Notes: a model not told the origin generated them from the letters alone. A DNA stretch of 64,000 bases from an uncultured Acidobacteriota bacterium (GCA_902826455.1 CADEEV010000001.1:474331-538330); one strand, 5' to 3'; shown: positions 10,335 to 17,958, counted from the first letter of the stretch. A program made the numbers and translations.

Positions 10335-11080
10335 TGGCCCGCAAGCTCCGCGTCGTCACCTACAACACCCACAAGAGCCGGGGCATGGACGGGCGCATCC
10401 GTCCCGAGCGGATCGTGGAGGTGCTGCGGGAGGTGGAGGCCGACATCGTCGCGATGCAGGAGGTCCTGAGCATCGACGGCGCCGGCGCGCGCAAGCACCA
10501 GGCCCGCTACTTCGCCGACGAGCTCGGCATGCACATGCGGCTCGGCGAGACGCGCCGCCTGCGCGGCGGCGCCTACGGCAACGTCGTCCTCAGCCGCTTC
10601 CCGATGAGCGACGGCGAGAGCCACGACCTGAGCGTGACCTGGGGCCGCGAGGAGCGCGGCTGCCTGCGGGTCGACGTCGACCTGGGCGAGAAGGAGAAGC
10701 TCCACGTCTACAACGTCCACCTCGGCACCGGCTTCCGCGAGCGCCGCCACCAGGGGCCGAAGCTCGTGGAGCGGCTGCTGGCCGACCGGCCGAGCCTGCG
10801 GGGACCGCGCGTGCTGCTAGGGGACTTCAACGAGTGGACGGCCGGCCTGACTTCACGCCTGCTGGCGGCCCGCCTCAACAGCGTCGACATCCGGACGCAC
10901 CTGCGACGGAAGAAGACCTACCCGGGCCTGCTCCCCGTGCTCCACCTCGACCACATCTACTTCGACGACGCCCTGGAGCTCGAGCGTCTCAGCCTGCACC
11001 GCACGCGAAAGGCGCTCGTCGCTTCCGACCATCTGCCGCTCGTCGCCGACTTCCAGCTGACGCCGGCGACGAAGCGGTAG
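10334..11080 (+). CDS. Endonuclease/exonuclease/phosphatase (EEP) family hydrolase
   Basis: A 248-residue protein that starts at GTG 10334, one base into the stop of the PLD gene. EEP signatures are VVTYNTHKS, the metal-binding Glu in MQEVL, YNVHLGT, LGDFNEW and the terminal [13 protein letters not shown] and EEP genes are often paired in bacteria. Substrate could be phosphodiesters of lipids or nucleic acid; sequence alone does not decide. It is the last gene of the operon and meets the opposing beta-barrel gene after 5 bases. Confidence 0.88.
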   Translation: MARKLRVVTYNTHKSRGMDGRIRPERIVEVLREVEADIVAMQEVLSIDGAGARKHQARYFADELGMHMRLGETRRLRGGAYGNVVLSRFPMSDGESHDLSVTWGREERGCLRVDVDLGEKEKLHVYNVHLGTGFRERRHQGPKLVERLLADRPSLRGPRVLLGDFNEWTAGLTSRLLAARLNSVDIRTHLRRKKTYPGLLPVLHLDHIYFDDALELERLSLHRTRKALVASDHLPLVADFQLTPATKR

Positions 11081-11085
11081 GAGGG

Positions 11086-11631
11086 TCAGAACTTGAACGT
11101 CACGCCCGCCGTGCCGCGCCAGTAGTCGAGGCTGCCGAAGTCGACGTCGAACTCGCCGTCGGGCTCGGGGTCGGTCAGGGTGCGGAAGTAGCGGATGTCG
11201 GCGCGGAACCCGATGGGGCCGTCGCCGACCAGGTAGAGGCCCCCGCCGACGTTGAAGCCGAAGTCCGAGCTGTCGACGTTGAAGAAGCCCGTGACGTCCT
11301 CGACGCGGGTCTTCATCAGGCCGACGCCGCCCGAGGCGTACAGCCGGGGATGCCCCGGCGTGATCAGCATGACGTTGCCCATGAGCGTCGTCACGTTGTT
11401 GTCGCCCAGCGGGGCCTCGTCGCCGAAGAAGTCCTTGGTGTAGCCGAAGTCCACGGAGAAGCCGAAGGGGCCGCTACCGGCGAACGCCAGGTCCCCGCCG
11501 AACGTCAGCTTCGAGTCGTCCGTGTTGCCGCTGAAGGCGAGCCCGGCGAACGGCGTGAGGTAGGTCTCGGCACTGGCCGGCACCGCGAGGCCCAGGGCGA
11601 GCAACAGCGTCGGAAGCGCAATCTTCTTCAT
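11086..11631 (-). CDS. Outer-membrane beta-barrel protein
   Basis: A 181-residue protein with a signal peptide cleaved near PASA-ET. It has alternating amphipathic strands and a C-terminal aromatic residue (GVTFKF), as expected for an eight-stranded OmpW/OmpX-type barrel. ATG 11631 overlaps the stop of the small gene 11628-11822 (ATGA), making it the third gene of a coupled operon from 11974. Likely an outer-membrane structural or small-solute protein. Confidence 0.82.
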   Translation of the reverse strand: MKKIALPTLLLALGLAVPASAETYLTPFAGLAFSGNTDDSKLTFGGDLAFAGSGPFGFSVDFGYTKDFFGDEAPLGDNNVTTLMGNVMLITPGHPRLYASGGVGLMKTRVEDVTGFFNVDSSDFGFNVGGGLYLVGDGPIGFRADIRYFRTLTDPEPDGEFDVDFGSLDYWRGTAGVTFKF

Positions 11632-11822
11632 TTCTTCTCCAGTGGCCGCCGTCCGAGAGGCAGCGTTTCTTGGGCATCGGTCGCGTCGTGGGACTCGGGA
11701 ACCGGCTTGGCGTCGACCGTCGCGGCCGAGGCGCCTCCCTCGTCCGCGATCGATGCGGCGCGATCGCGATCGAGCGGCGTCAAGCCTTCCGTCTTCGGGG
11801 GGTTCGCCGCGGGCGTCGTCAC
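11628..11822 (-). CDS. Small hydrophilic protein of unknown function
   Basis: A 64-residue protein starting at GTG 11822, which overlaps the previous gene's TGA (GTGA), and ending in the ATGA overlap with the barrel gene. It is rich in Ala, Pro, Asp and Glu, with no signal peptide or transmembrane segment, and looks disordered. Its support is positional: coupling on both sides and a shared sigma-54 promoter. No family recognised. Confidence 0.5.
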   Translation of the reverse strand: MTTPAANPPKTEGLTPLDRDRAASIADEGGASAATVDAKPVPESHDATDAQETLPLGRRPLEKK

Positions 11823-11974
11823 GACTGGCCCTGCTGCGGAGGCGCCGCGTCGTGCTCGACGGCCAGCCGCCGCGTCTCCAGTGTGCGCTCGCGCGGGTTG
11901 TCGGCGAAGCGGGTCCGGCCTTCGACCACGAGCTCTTCGCCGTCCGGAAGCATGCGCACGATCGTGCCTGTCAT
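11819..11974 (-). CDS. Small protein of unknown function, first gene of barrel operon
   Basis: A 51-residue protein starting at ATG 11974 after a strong ribosome site (GAGGAGGAGCG). The N-terminal half (MTGTIVRMLPDGEELVVEGR) suggests a short beta fold; the C-terminus is Gln/Ala-rich. It is preceded by a sigma-54 element 48 bases upstream and coupled to the next small gene by a GTGA overlap. Confidence 0.6.
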   Translation of the reverse strand: MTGTIVRMLPDGEELVVEGRTRFADNPRERTLETRRLAVEHDAAPPQQGQS

Positions 11975-12021
11975 CGCTCCTCCTCGTGGAACCGTGACCC
12001 GAAGGCCCCGACCCCTGAGAT

Positions 12022-12037
12022 AGCAAGGCAGGTGCCA
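12022..12037 (-). promoter_or_regulatory. Sigma-54 promoter for the 11974-11086 operon
   Basis: Reads TGGCACCTGCCTTGCT on the minus strand, near consensus. It is divergent from the element at 12124-12139, and the palindrome at 12096-12105 lies 60 bases upstream. Confidence 0.85.
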
Positions 12038-12095
12038 CGACCGATCGCTCGTTTCGCCCGGAATCGCAGGCTTTTCGGCTCGCGGCCCCGGTCGA

Positions 12096-12105
12096 TTTCT
12101 AGAAC
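12096..12105. promoter_or_regulatory. Putative enhancer (UAS) site TTTCTAGAAC between two divergent sigma-54 promoters
   Basis: Palindromic core TTCTAGAA, 60 bases from the -24 of the minus-strand promoter and about 20 from the -24 of the plus-strand promoter. One activator site could serve both. Confidence 0.6.
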
Positions 12106-12123
12106 CGGTCGGATGCCCCGAGG

Positions 12124-12139
12124 TGGCCTCGAACGTGCA
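12124..12139 (+). promoter_or_regulatory. Sigma-54 promoter for the small gene at 12169
   Basis: Reads TGGCCTCGAACGTGCA, GG-N10-GC spacing, 30 bases before the TTG start. Weaker at the -12 (GTGCA) but well placed. Confidence 0.65.
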
Positions 12140-12168
12140 ACAGGCCCGGCCATTGAGAGAGGTGCACT

Positions 12169-12297
12169 TTGAGCAAGCTGCTGCGCGGAGCCGTCGCCGG
12201 ATGGGGAGCCACCAAGCTGGGTGGCGGTTGCTTCACGACGATCCTGTTCTTCATGCTGCTCTGGTGGGGCCTGGGGCACTTCCAGATCTTCCGCTAG
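12169..12297 (+). CDS. Small membrane protein (42 residues)
   Basis: Starts at TTG 12169 after GAGAGAGG. Residues about 22-34 form a hydrophobic helix (TTILFFMLLWWGLGHF), preceded by a basic N-terminus (MSKLLRGAVAGWGATKLGGG). Its last 47 bases overlap the convergent YihY gene. The correctly placed sigma-54 element and ribosome site support a real gene. Function unknown. Confidence 0.6.
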   Translation: MSKLLRGAVAGWGATKLGGGCFTTILFFMLLWWGLGHFQIFR

Positions 12298-13123
12298 CGC
12301 CGCGTCGCTGGCCGGACCAGGCCTGCGTGAGCTCCGCGCCCAGCAGGAAGATCTGGGCCGCGTAGTAGACCCACACGACCAGGACCACGATCGAGCCGGC
12401 GGCCCCGTACACCGACGAGAACGAGCTGCGGCCCAGGTACAGGCCGATGAGCTGCCGGCCCAGGGCGAACAACAGGGACGTGAGCGCAGCTCCGGCCCAG
12501 ACGTTCTTCCACGCGATCGGGCGGTCGGGCAGGAACTTGAACATCAGCGCGAACAGCGCCGTCGTCATCGCGAAGGACGAGACGGAGCTCGCCACCCAGG
12601 CGAAAGCGTCGACGCGGGGCAGATAGCGGGCGAGCACCCCACCCGAGGCCGCGAGCACCGCGTTCGCCACGAGCGAGACGAGCAGCAGGAATCCCACGAC
12701 GAGCACCATCGCGAACGACGCCGCGCGCTCGCGCAGGTAGCCGCGCACGCCTGAGGGCCGCTCGCTCTCGGGGACGTCCCAGACCACGTTCAAGGCGCCC
12801 TTCAGCTCGACGAACGCGCCGCTGGCCCCGAGGAACAGCGTGAGGACGGCGAGGGCCGTGGCGAGGACGCCGCTCTCGGTGCGCCGGCTGTGCTCGACCA
12901 TGTCTTCGAGGGCCTGGGCGCCGCCTTGCCCGAGCAGGCCGCGCATCTCGGCGACGATGTGGCCCTGGGCCGCGTCCCGTCCGAAGACGAGCCCTGCCAC
13001 GGCGATCGCGATGATCAGGAGCGGGGCGAGGGAGAAGAGCGCGTAGTAGGCGAGCGCCGCGCCGAGGCGCGGGGCGTTGTCACGGTTCCAGCCGGCCCAG
13101 GCCTCGGCCAGGAGAGCCCTCAA
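12251..13123 (-). CDS. YihY/BrkB-family inner-membrane protein
   Basis: A 290-residue protein with about six transmembrane helices. Family phrases are ALAYYALFSLAPLLIIAIAV near the N-terminus and GAAGSIVVLVVWVYYAAQIFLLGAE near the C-terminus. It starts at TTG 13123, overlapping the stop of the AI-2E-family gene (TTGA). It is the last gene of the operon from 15427, and its 3' end overlaps the opposite-strand small gene. The family is named after RNase BN by an old misassignment; true function is unclear, possibly transport. Confidence 0.88.
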   Translation of the reverse strand: MRALLAEAWAGWNRDNAPRLGAALAYYALFSLAPLLIIAIAVAGLVFGRDAAQGHIVAEMRGLLGQGGAQALEDMVEHSRRTESGVLATALAVLTLFLGASGAFVELKGALNVVWDVPESERPSGVRGYLRERAASFAMVLVVGFLLLVSLVANAVLAASGGVLARYLPRVDAFAWVASSVSSFAMTTALFALMFKFLPDRPIAWKNVWAGAALTSLLFALGRQLIGLYLGRSSFSSVYGAAGSIVVLVVWVYYAAQIFLLGAELTQAWSGQRRGASGRSGSAPGPTRAA

Positions 13124-14205
13124 GCCGCGACGCTACGCGGCTCCCGCCGGCACAGGCGCACCACGGCCAGGAAGAACGAGAGGATCAGCGGTCCGGCGAC
13201 GAGGCCCACCGGGCCGAACGTCGCGATGCCGCCGATCAGGGCGAAGAAGATGAGGCCGCCGTGGATCTCCATCTGGCCCTTGAGCAGCCACGGCTTCACG
13301 AGGTTGTCGATGAAGCTCACGACGAGGATCGCCCACAGCGCCAGGGCGAGAGCGGCCTGGCTGTGCCCTGTCAGGAGCAGCACCCCCGCGGCCGCGAGCA
13401 CGACGCTGGTCGCGCCGACCGCCGGGATGAAGGCCACCACGAAGGTGACGAGCGTGAAGAAGAGCGGGTGGGGGACTCCGGTCGCGACGTAGCCCAGCAG
13501 CGCCGCCAGGGACTGGGCGCCCGCCGTTCCCAGCGACGACAGGAGGACGGCGACCGAGACGTTGCGGAAGTCCATCATGATGTCGAGGATCTGGCTCTCG
13601 GGCAGCGGCGCCACCGTCGCGATCCAGTGGACGAGCTTCTTTCCGTCGATCAGGAAGAAGAAGAACGCCACCAGCATGAGCGCCACCTTGATCACGACCG
13701 ACGACGTCGCCACGATCGCGGCGGTCATCGCGCCCGCGGCCTTGCCGGCCTGGTTCTCGGCCATGTCCTGCACCTGCTCGCGGCCTCCCGGAAGCCGATC
13801 GATCGCGTCCTGGGCCCGGTACCGCACCGAGGGCGGCAGCTTCTCGAGCAGGGCCGGCACGCCGCCGCCTTCGCGGAAGGTGCGCTCGAGGGAGCTCATC
13901 CCCGTGAGCACCTCGCGGCCCACGGTGAGGGCCAGCCACAGCGTGGGGCCGGCCAGCAGCAAGGCGACTCCGAACGTCACGAGGCCCGACGCGACCATGG
14001 GCCGCCCCTTCAAGCGGGCGTTGAGGCGCTCGTAGGTCGGATACAGCGCCCCGGCCAGAACGGCCGCGAACAGAAGGGCGCTCGCGAACGGGTAGATGAG
14101 GCTCCCCAGGAGCACCATCCCCACAAGCGCGAGGCCCACCAGGATCGCCCGGCTCGCGGACGGGACCCGGATCGCCCGGACGCGCGGCGTCGCCGCGCTG
14201 CTCAA
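13120..14205 (-). CDS. AI-2E-family (PerM/UPF0118) transporter
   Basis: A 361-residue protein with about eight predicted membrane helices and a long soluble segment after the third. C-terminal signatures include SFIDNLVKPWLLKG and the GGIATFGPVGLVAGPLIL block. Members export small solutes or act as sodium/proton antiporters. The TTG start at 14205 sits in a TTGA overlap with the upstream stop. Confidence 0.9.
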   Translation of the reverse strand: MSSAATPRVRAIRVPSASRAILVGLALVGMVLLGSLIYPFASALLFAAVLAGALYPTYERLNARLKGRPMVASGLVTFGVALLLAGPTLWLALTVGREVLTGMSSLERTFREGGGVPALLEKLPPSVRYRAQDAIDRLPGGREQVQDMAENQAGKAAGAMTAAIVATSSVVIKVALMLVAFFFFLIDGKKLVHWIATVAPLPESQILDIMMDFRNVSVAVLLSSLGTAGAQSLAALLGYVATGVPHPLFFTLVTFVVAFIPAVGATSVVLAAAGVLLLTGHSQAALALALWAILVVSFIDNLVKPWLLKGQMEIHGGLIFFALIGGIATFGPVGLVAGPLILSFFLAVVRLCRREPRSVAA

Positions 14206-14927
14206 GGCTCGAGCTTGTCGGGCGCCGGCAGCGCCCAGCCATCCCAGTCCATCGAGTTGAGCTTGCGCACGTCACGCACTTCTTCGGGCGTGAGGGACTT
14301 GCGGGCCACGTCCTCGGCGGCGGCCATCGACTTCTTGACGCCTTCGCCCGCGGTCACCATCTGGTTGAACAGGTCCCGGCAGAACCCGCTCGACAGGTCG
14401 GCCTTGACGGTCTGGTCCCAGAGCCCGAACCACTCGCGGGCGCCCGGAGGCGTCGAGATGGGTCGAACGTCGCACGAGGTCTGGAACGACGCCCAGACGC
14501 CGTCGATGCTCCGCGCCTGCTGGGAGATCGCCGCCACCTGGCTCGCGAAGCGATCGCGCATCTCGACGTGGGCCGGATCCACGAGGCCCGCGCGCGGCGT
14601 CACGAGAGGGCTCGGAGACACGACCGGGACGGGGTTCGCGCCCACCTTGCTGATGGCGCTGACGCGGCGGCGTCCGGGCTCGCCGCGCACCGTGACCATC
14701 ACGCGGTCGCCGGCCTTGACGCCCGCTCCGCCGGCCACCGCGTCGTCGAGCTCGAAGGTCTCGTTGGCGCCCTTGGCATTCTTGATCACCACCAGGCGCG
14801 TGACGGGATCGATCGAAACCACCTGCACGTTGGAATACGTCGGAGCCGTCGTCTCCTGCGCGGCAGCGCTGCCCATGGTGAGCAGGCACGCCCCGACGAA
14901 GCCGAGCGCTCGAAACACGTTGCGCAT
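14202..14927 (-). CDS. Secreted protein of unknown function
   Basis: A 241-residue protein with a signal peptide cleaved near GSAAAQ-ET. Residues about 30-95 form a small beta-barrel-like domain (VVSIDPVTRLVVIKN; AGDRVMVTVRG), similar in pattern to the protein encoded just upstream. The C-terminal half is helical, with two cysteines (TSCDVR, GFCRDL) that may form a disulfide. ATG 14927 follows GGAGGTTGAC. Second gene of the sigma-54 operon from 15427. Confidence 0.7.
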   Translation of the reverse strand: MRNVFRALGFVGACLLTMGSAAAQETTAPTYSNVQVVSIDPVTRLVVIKNAKGANETFELDDAVAGGAGVKAGDRVMVTVRGEPGRRRVSAISKVGANPVPVVSPSPLVTPRAGLVDPAHVEMRDRFASQVAAISQQARSIDGVWASFQTSCDVRPISTPPGAREWFGLWDQTVKADLSSGFCRDLFNQMVTAGEGVKKSMAAAEDVARKSLTPEEVRDVRKLNSMDWDGWALPAPDKLEP

Positions 14928-14956
14928 GTCAACCTCCACCCGGAGACCGGGTACTT

Positions 14957-15427
14957 TCACTGCAACAACCGTGAGACGCTGCCGATGCCGGCGGCGCCGG
15001 CGAGCGCCAGGGCGCCCAGCAGGGCCAGGGCCGGCGCCATGAGCGTCGGCGCCGGGACGACCGCGCGGCCCATCCCGCCCGGCATCAGGTCGACGAGCGG
15101 TGTGAGCGACGCCTGCGTGTCCGGATCCAGCACCGTGACGTCGAGGGCCTCGGCGTGGGTCGCGTCGAGCGCGCGGAACTTGACGCTGACCCGATCCCCG
15201 GCCGCCAGGGCCGTGGCGGGCATCAGCGTCTTCTCGCTGGTCTTGAACGTCCGCCGCACGCCGTTGTCGGTCGCGATCACGAGCGCGGAACCGCTCGTCG
15301 AGACCACCGTTCCCTCGATCAGGTCGGCCGACGGCGAGTCGGCCTTGCCCGGAGCGCTTTGCGCGAACACGACCGGCGACGACAAGGTCAGGCCGGCGGT
15401 GAGAAGGAAGGCGAGTCGTGCATTCAT
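14957..15427 (-). CDS. Secreted protein with a C-terminal hydrophobic helix
   Basis: A 156-residue protein with a signal peptide (cleavage near VFAQ-SA) and a small beta domain (EGTVVSTSGSALVIATDNG ... LAAGDRVSVKFRAL) of OB-like pattern. A C-terminal transmembrane stretch (about 130-150) may anchor it. ATG 15427 follows AAGGAGGAC. It opens the four-gene operon ending at 12251 and has a close sigma-54 match 36 bases upstream. Confidence 0.72.
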   Translation of the reverse strand: MNARLAFLLTAGLTLSSPVVFAQSAPGKADSPSADLIEGTVVSTSGSALVIATDNGVRRTFKTSEKTLMPATALAAGDRVSVKFRALDATHAEALDVTVLDPDTQASLTPLVDLMPGGMGRAVVPAPTLMAPALALLGALALAGAAGIGSVSRLLQ

Positions 15428-15461
15428 GAGAGTCCTCCTTTGCGGCAACGCCGGCCTGGAC

Positions 15462-15477
15462 TGCAACCCCAATGCCA
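15462..15477 (-). promoter_or_regulatory. Sigma-54 promoter for the 15427-12251 operon
   Basis: Reads TGGCATTGGGGTTGCA on the minus strand, near consensus. A UAS-like site begins 58 bases upstream. Confidence 0.85.
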
Positions 15478-15533
15478 CGCCGGAGCGCGCATCGATTGAG
15501 ACAAGGGGCGTTCGTGCGCCCGGGGCCGCCGCT

Positions 15534-15543
15534 TTTGTAGAAA
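15534..15543. promoter_or_regulatory. Putative enhancer (UAS) site TTTGTAGAAA
   Basis: Identical over ten bases to 17871-17880 and differing from the TTTCTAGAAN form at one core base. It is 58 bases from the -24 GG of the promoter at 15462-15477. Confidence 0.55.
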
Positions 15544-15550
15544 GGGCCGC

Positions 15551-16129
15551 TTAGGCGAGCGGCAGGCGAACGACGAGCCGGGTGCCGTCGCCGGAACGTG
15601 CAGCTTCGAAAGAGCCGCCCTGGACCTCGACGAGGGCCTGGACGAGCGCCACGCTCAGCGGGCGCGGCAGGCCCGGCCCTTCGGCGACGACGGTGACGCC
15701 GTCGGGGCCCGAGGCGAGCCGCACGTCGAGCGGAGCACCAGCCGGCCGCTTCACCGCGCTCGACACCAGGACCGCGAAGACCCGCCTCAACCGCTCCGCG
15801 TCGCCGCGCACCGAGGTGGCTTCCGGTCCGAGCTCAAGGCGCACACCCGGCTCGGCGTCGCAGGCGGCCTGCAGGAGAGGGCCGGGGGCGAGCGTCTCCA
15901 GCCGCGGCTCGACGTCGCCCGCGAGCAAAGCCGCGAGCTCGGACAGCTGTTCGAGAAGGGCGCCCTGGGCGCGCACGTCGCGAGCCATCGCGGCGAGAGC
16001 CTGGGCCTGGGTCTCACGGTCGATCTGGCCGGAGCCGAGGACGTGGACCCAGGTGCCGAGCGCCCCCAACGGCCCGCGCAGGTCGTGGACGACGGCGGCG
16101 ATGAGGGAGGGAGTCAGTGGTGAGTTCAA
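15551..16129 (-). CDS. Short histidine-kinase-like protein, probably degenerate
   Basis: A 192-residue protein with a HisKA segment (AAVVHDLRGPLGALGTW) directly followed by a HATPase-like domain, and no sensor or transmembrane region. The ATPase part departs from the family: the N-box Asn position reads Ser (VLVSSAVKRP), the G1 box reads AEGPGLP instead of DTGxGI, and G2 is reduced (SGDGTRLVVRLP). ATP binding is doubtful. The start is taken as TTG 16129 and is weakly supported. It lies 47 bases after the superoxide dismutase gene on the same strand, probably in its operon. It may be a phosphotransfer or decoy protein. Confidence 0.65.
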   Translation of the reverse strand: MNSPLTPSLIAAVVHDLRGPLGALGTWVHVLGSGQIDRETQAQALAAMARDVRAQGALLEQLSELAALLAGDVEPRLETLAPGPLLQAACDAEPGVRLELGPEATSVRGDAERLRRVFAVLVSSAVKRPAGAPLDVRLASGPDGVTVVAEGPGLPRPLSVALVQALVEVQGGSFEAARSGDGTRLVVRLPLA

Positions 16130-16176
16130 GGCGCGGCCCCGAGGCCGGACTCTAGCATGGCCCGGGACCGCCCCTC

Positions 16177-16818
16177 CTACGATCGCGCCGTGGCCGTCGT
16201 GCGCCCGGCTTCGAGCTCGAGCGACTGGGCGGCGGCGAGACGCGTCGCCACGTCGTCCCAGTTCCACAGCTCCCACACCGCCTTGAAGAACTCGCCCTTG
16301 CGGTTCTCGTACTGCAGGTAGTAGGCGTGCTCCCAGGCGTCGATGACCATGAGCGGCACGCCGCCCTGCGTGACGTTGCTCTGGTGGTCCTGGATCTGAC
16401 AGGTCACGAGACGCTTCGCGAGCGGCTCGTAGACGAGCGCGGCCCAGCCCGAGCCCTGCAGCGTCGCGGCGGTCTCCGTGAGCTGCGACTTGAACGACGC
16501 GAAGTTGCCGAAGTCCCGCGTGACGAGGCGCGCGAGGTCGCCCGCCGGCGCATCGCCGCCGCCCGGCACGAGGTTCTTCCAGAATATCGAGTGCAGGACG
16601 TGCCCCGAGACGTTGAAGGCCAGCGACTTCTCGAGAGCGCCGATGCTCTTGAAGTCCTTCTCGGCGCGGGCCTCCTCGAGCTGCGTCAGCGTCTCGTTGG
16701 CCTTCGTGACGTAGGCCTTGTGATGCTGACCGTGGTGGAGCTGCATGATGCGTCCCGAGATGTGGGGCTCGAGCGCGGCGAAGTCGTAGTCGAGGTCCGG
16801 CAGGACGTAAGTAGGCAT
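16177..16818 (-). CDS. sodB: Fe/Mn superoxide dismutase
   Basis: A 213-residue enzyme. Metal ligands by family alignment are His28 (MQLHHGQHH), His76 (SGHVLHSIFW), Asp160 and His164 (VIDAWEHAYY). There is no signal peptide, so it should be cytoplasmic, dismutating superoxide. Metal choice is not certain from sequence. ATG 16818 is chosen because AAGGAGATC lies just upstream and family members begin here. A sigma-54 element precedes it, which is unusual for this gene. Confidence 0.93.
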   Translation of the reverse strand: MPTYVLPDLDYDFAALEPHISGRIMQLHHGQHHKAYVTKANETLTQLEEARAEKDFKSIGALEKSLAFNVSGHVLHSIFWKNLVPGGGDAPAGDLARLVTRDFGNFASFKSQLTETAATLQGSGWAALVYEPLAKRLVTCQIQDHQSNVTQGGVPLMVIDAWEHAYYLQYENRKGEFFKAVWELWNWDDVATRLAAAQSLELEAGRTTATARS

Positions 16819-16838
16819 GGAGGATCTCCTTCGGCAGA

Positions 16839-16848
16839 TAAGTAGAAC
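16839..16848. promoter_or_regulatory. Degenerate UAS-like site TAAGTAGAAC
   Basis: Shares GTAGAA with the TTTGTAGAAA sites. It lies about 46 bases upstream of the -24 of the plus-strand promoter, but downstream of the minus-strand one. Weaker than the others. Confidence 0.3.
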
Positions 16849-16866
16849 GTGCGACAGTCGAAGAGC

Positions 16867-16882
16867 AGCAAAGGGCGTGCCG
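16867..16882 (-). promoter_or_regulatory. Sigma-54 promoter for superoxide dismutase
   Basis: Reads CGGCACGCCCTTTGCT on the minus strand. The -12 is 50 bases before ATG 16818. It is back to back with the plus-strand element at 16893-16908. Confidence 0.8.
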
Positions 16883-16892
16883 CTCACGGCCT

Positions 16893-16908
16893 CGGCACCG
16901 AACGTGCA
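16893..16908 (+). promoter_or_regulatory. Sigma-54 promoter for the DUF883-like gene
   Basis: Reads CGGCACCGAACGTGCA, GG-N10-GC. The -12 is 25 bases before ATG 16932, just enough for the start site and the GGAGGT ribosome site. Confidence 0.7.
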
Positions 16909-16931
16909 ATTGCCGGATGCAGGAGGTCGCA

Positions 16932-17249
16932 ATGAAAGAACGTGCCGAAACGGAGCAGGTCGTGAGCGAGATGGCGGAAGAGGCCGCCGAGACGCTGCGG
17001 GGAGCGAAGGAGCGGGCGTCGGAGGTCTACGATCGCACCAGCGAGGCCGCGAGCCAGTGGGCGGACGACGCGCTGGAGTACGGCCGGAACAATCCGCTGC
17101 TGGCGTCCCTCGTCGCCTTCGGCGCCGGCGTCGGCCTGGGCTGCTGGCTCAACTCGCAGCGCCGGCCGCAGTACTCGAAGCGTTTCGTTCCGGCCATCGC
17201 GGGCGCCGTGGCCCATGCGGTGCGCGAGGCGATCGACGCGCGTCGCTGA
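16932..17249 (+). CDS. DUF883/ElaB/YqjD-like inner-membrane-anchored protein
   Basis: A 105-residue protein: an acidic amphipathic helix (about 1-55, KERAETEQVVSEMAEEAAET), then a glycine-zipper membrane helix (LLASLVAFGAGVGLGCWL) and a basic tail. This layout matches the ElaB/YqjD family of tail-anchored proteins, some of which bind ribosomes in stationary phase. ATG 16932 is preceded by GGAGGTCGCA. A hairpin follows the gene at 17262-17292. Confidence 0.78.
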   Translation: MKERAETEQVVSEMAEEAAETLRGAKERASEVYDRTSEAASQWADDALEYGRNNPLLASLVAFGAGVGLGCWLNSQRRPQYSKRFVPAIAGAVAHAVREAIDARR

Positions 17250-17261
17250 TCCGCGACGACG

Positions 17262-17292
17262 ATGGACACCCGGCCCGACGCCGGGTGTCCAT
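17262..17292. terminator. Hairpin between convergent genes
   Basis: A 12-base-pair stem (ATGGACACCCGG with its complement) and a 7-base loop, between the stop codons of two converging genes. No T-run on either side, so it is a weak or factor-assisted bidirectional terminator. Confidence 0.55.
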
Positions 17293-17297
17293 CTCCT

Positions 17298-17792
17298 TCA
17301 CCGGCTCTCGCCGTGGTCGTCGTCGAGGCGCTGCCAGGCATCGCGCACCGCCGGGCTCGCCTTCTCCCATCCGAGCACGCTCTCGCCGCCCGACCGCTTC
17401 CAGTCGGCGTGCAGCCGCGGCTCGGCCCCTTCCCAGCCCAGCGTCGCGTAGCGACCGCGTCCCTCCCAGCCGAAGCGGTACGCGGGCTGGTACGCGCTGT
17501 ACGGGCTGTCGGGCGTCACGTAGGGCCGTGTCGCATAGTTCTCCCGCCAGTAGGCGTCCTCGACCGTCGGATTCACTTCCTCCGCGAGCTCCTTGCCGGA
17601 GAGAGCGCCGGCGATCCCGCCGACCGCCGCGCCCACGGCCGTGCCGATCGGGCCGCCCAGCGAACCGACGACGGCCCCGACGGTCGCCCCTCCGGCGGAG
17701 CCGACGCCGACTCCCACGGGATGCGCGCCCTTCTCTCCCGTGATCGGATCGGGGTTCGAGTCGGGCTTCACGTGTGGCTTCTTGTCCTTCAT
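17298..17792 (-). CDS. Glycine-zipper protein
   Basis: A 164-residue protein. A charged N-terminus is followed by a long Gly/Ala/Val zipper (about 27-65; GVGVGSAGGATVGAVVGSLG and onward), then an acidic, aromatic-rich soluble region with repeated WEG and W-rich phrases (FGWEGRGRYATLGWEGAEP). There is no signal peptide. Related proteins annotated as glycine-zipper or DUF-type stress proteins occur near CsbD and BON genes. ATG 17792 follows GGAGGCC. It has a sigma-54 promoter and shares a UAS with the divergent operon. Confidence 0.72.
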   Translation of the reverse strand: MKDKKPHVKPDSNPDPITGEKGAHPVGVGVGSAGGATVGAVVGSLGGPIGTAVGAAVGGIAGALSGKELAEEVNPTVEDAYWRENYATRPYVTPDSPYSAYQPAYRFGWEGRGRYATLGWEGAEPRLHADWKRSGGESVLGWEKASPAVRDAWQRLDDDHGESR

Positions 17793-17816
17793 GAGTGGCC
17801 TCCTCGCCTCCAACAC

Positions 17817-17832
17817 AGCAAGTGGCGTGCCC
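17817..17832 (-). promoter_or_regulatory. Sigma-54 promoter for the glycine-zipper gene
   Basis: Reads GGGCACGCCACTTGCT on the minus strand; -12 is 26 bases before ATG 17792. Confidence 0.8.
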
Positions 17833-17870
17833 GTCGGACTCCGCAGTCTTTTCTCCAACTCGTTCGCTCG

Positions 17871-17880
17871 TTTGTAGAAA
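17871..17880. promoter_or_regulatory. Putative enhancer (UAS) site TTTGTAGAAA, shared by divergent promoters
   Basis: Lies 40 bases from the -24 of the minus-strand promoter and 32 from the -24 of the plus-strand promoter. Confidence 0.55.
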
Positions 17881-17910
17881 GCGCTGATGGGCCGAACCCG
17901 GTGCGGGTCA

Positions 17911-17926
17911 CGGCACGTGCCTTGCT
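17911..17926 (+). promoter_or_regulatory. Sigma-54 promoter for the 17959-19422 operon
   Basis: Reads CGGCACGTGCCTTGCT; -12 is 34 bases before ATG 17959. Confidence 0.85.
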
Positions 17927-17958
17927 CCTGCCCCCCGGCAGTCCAGGAGGAAGTGACC

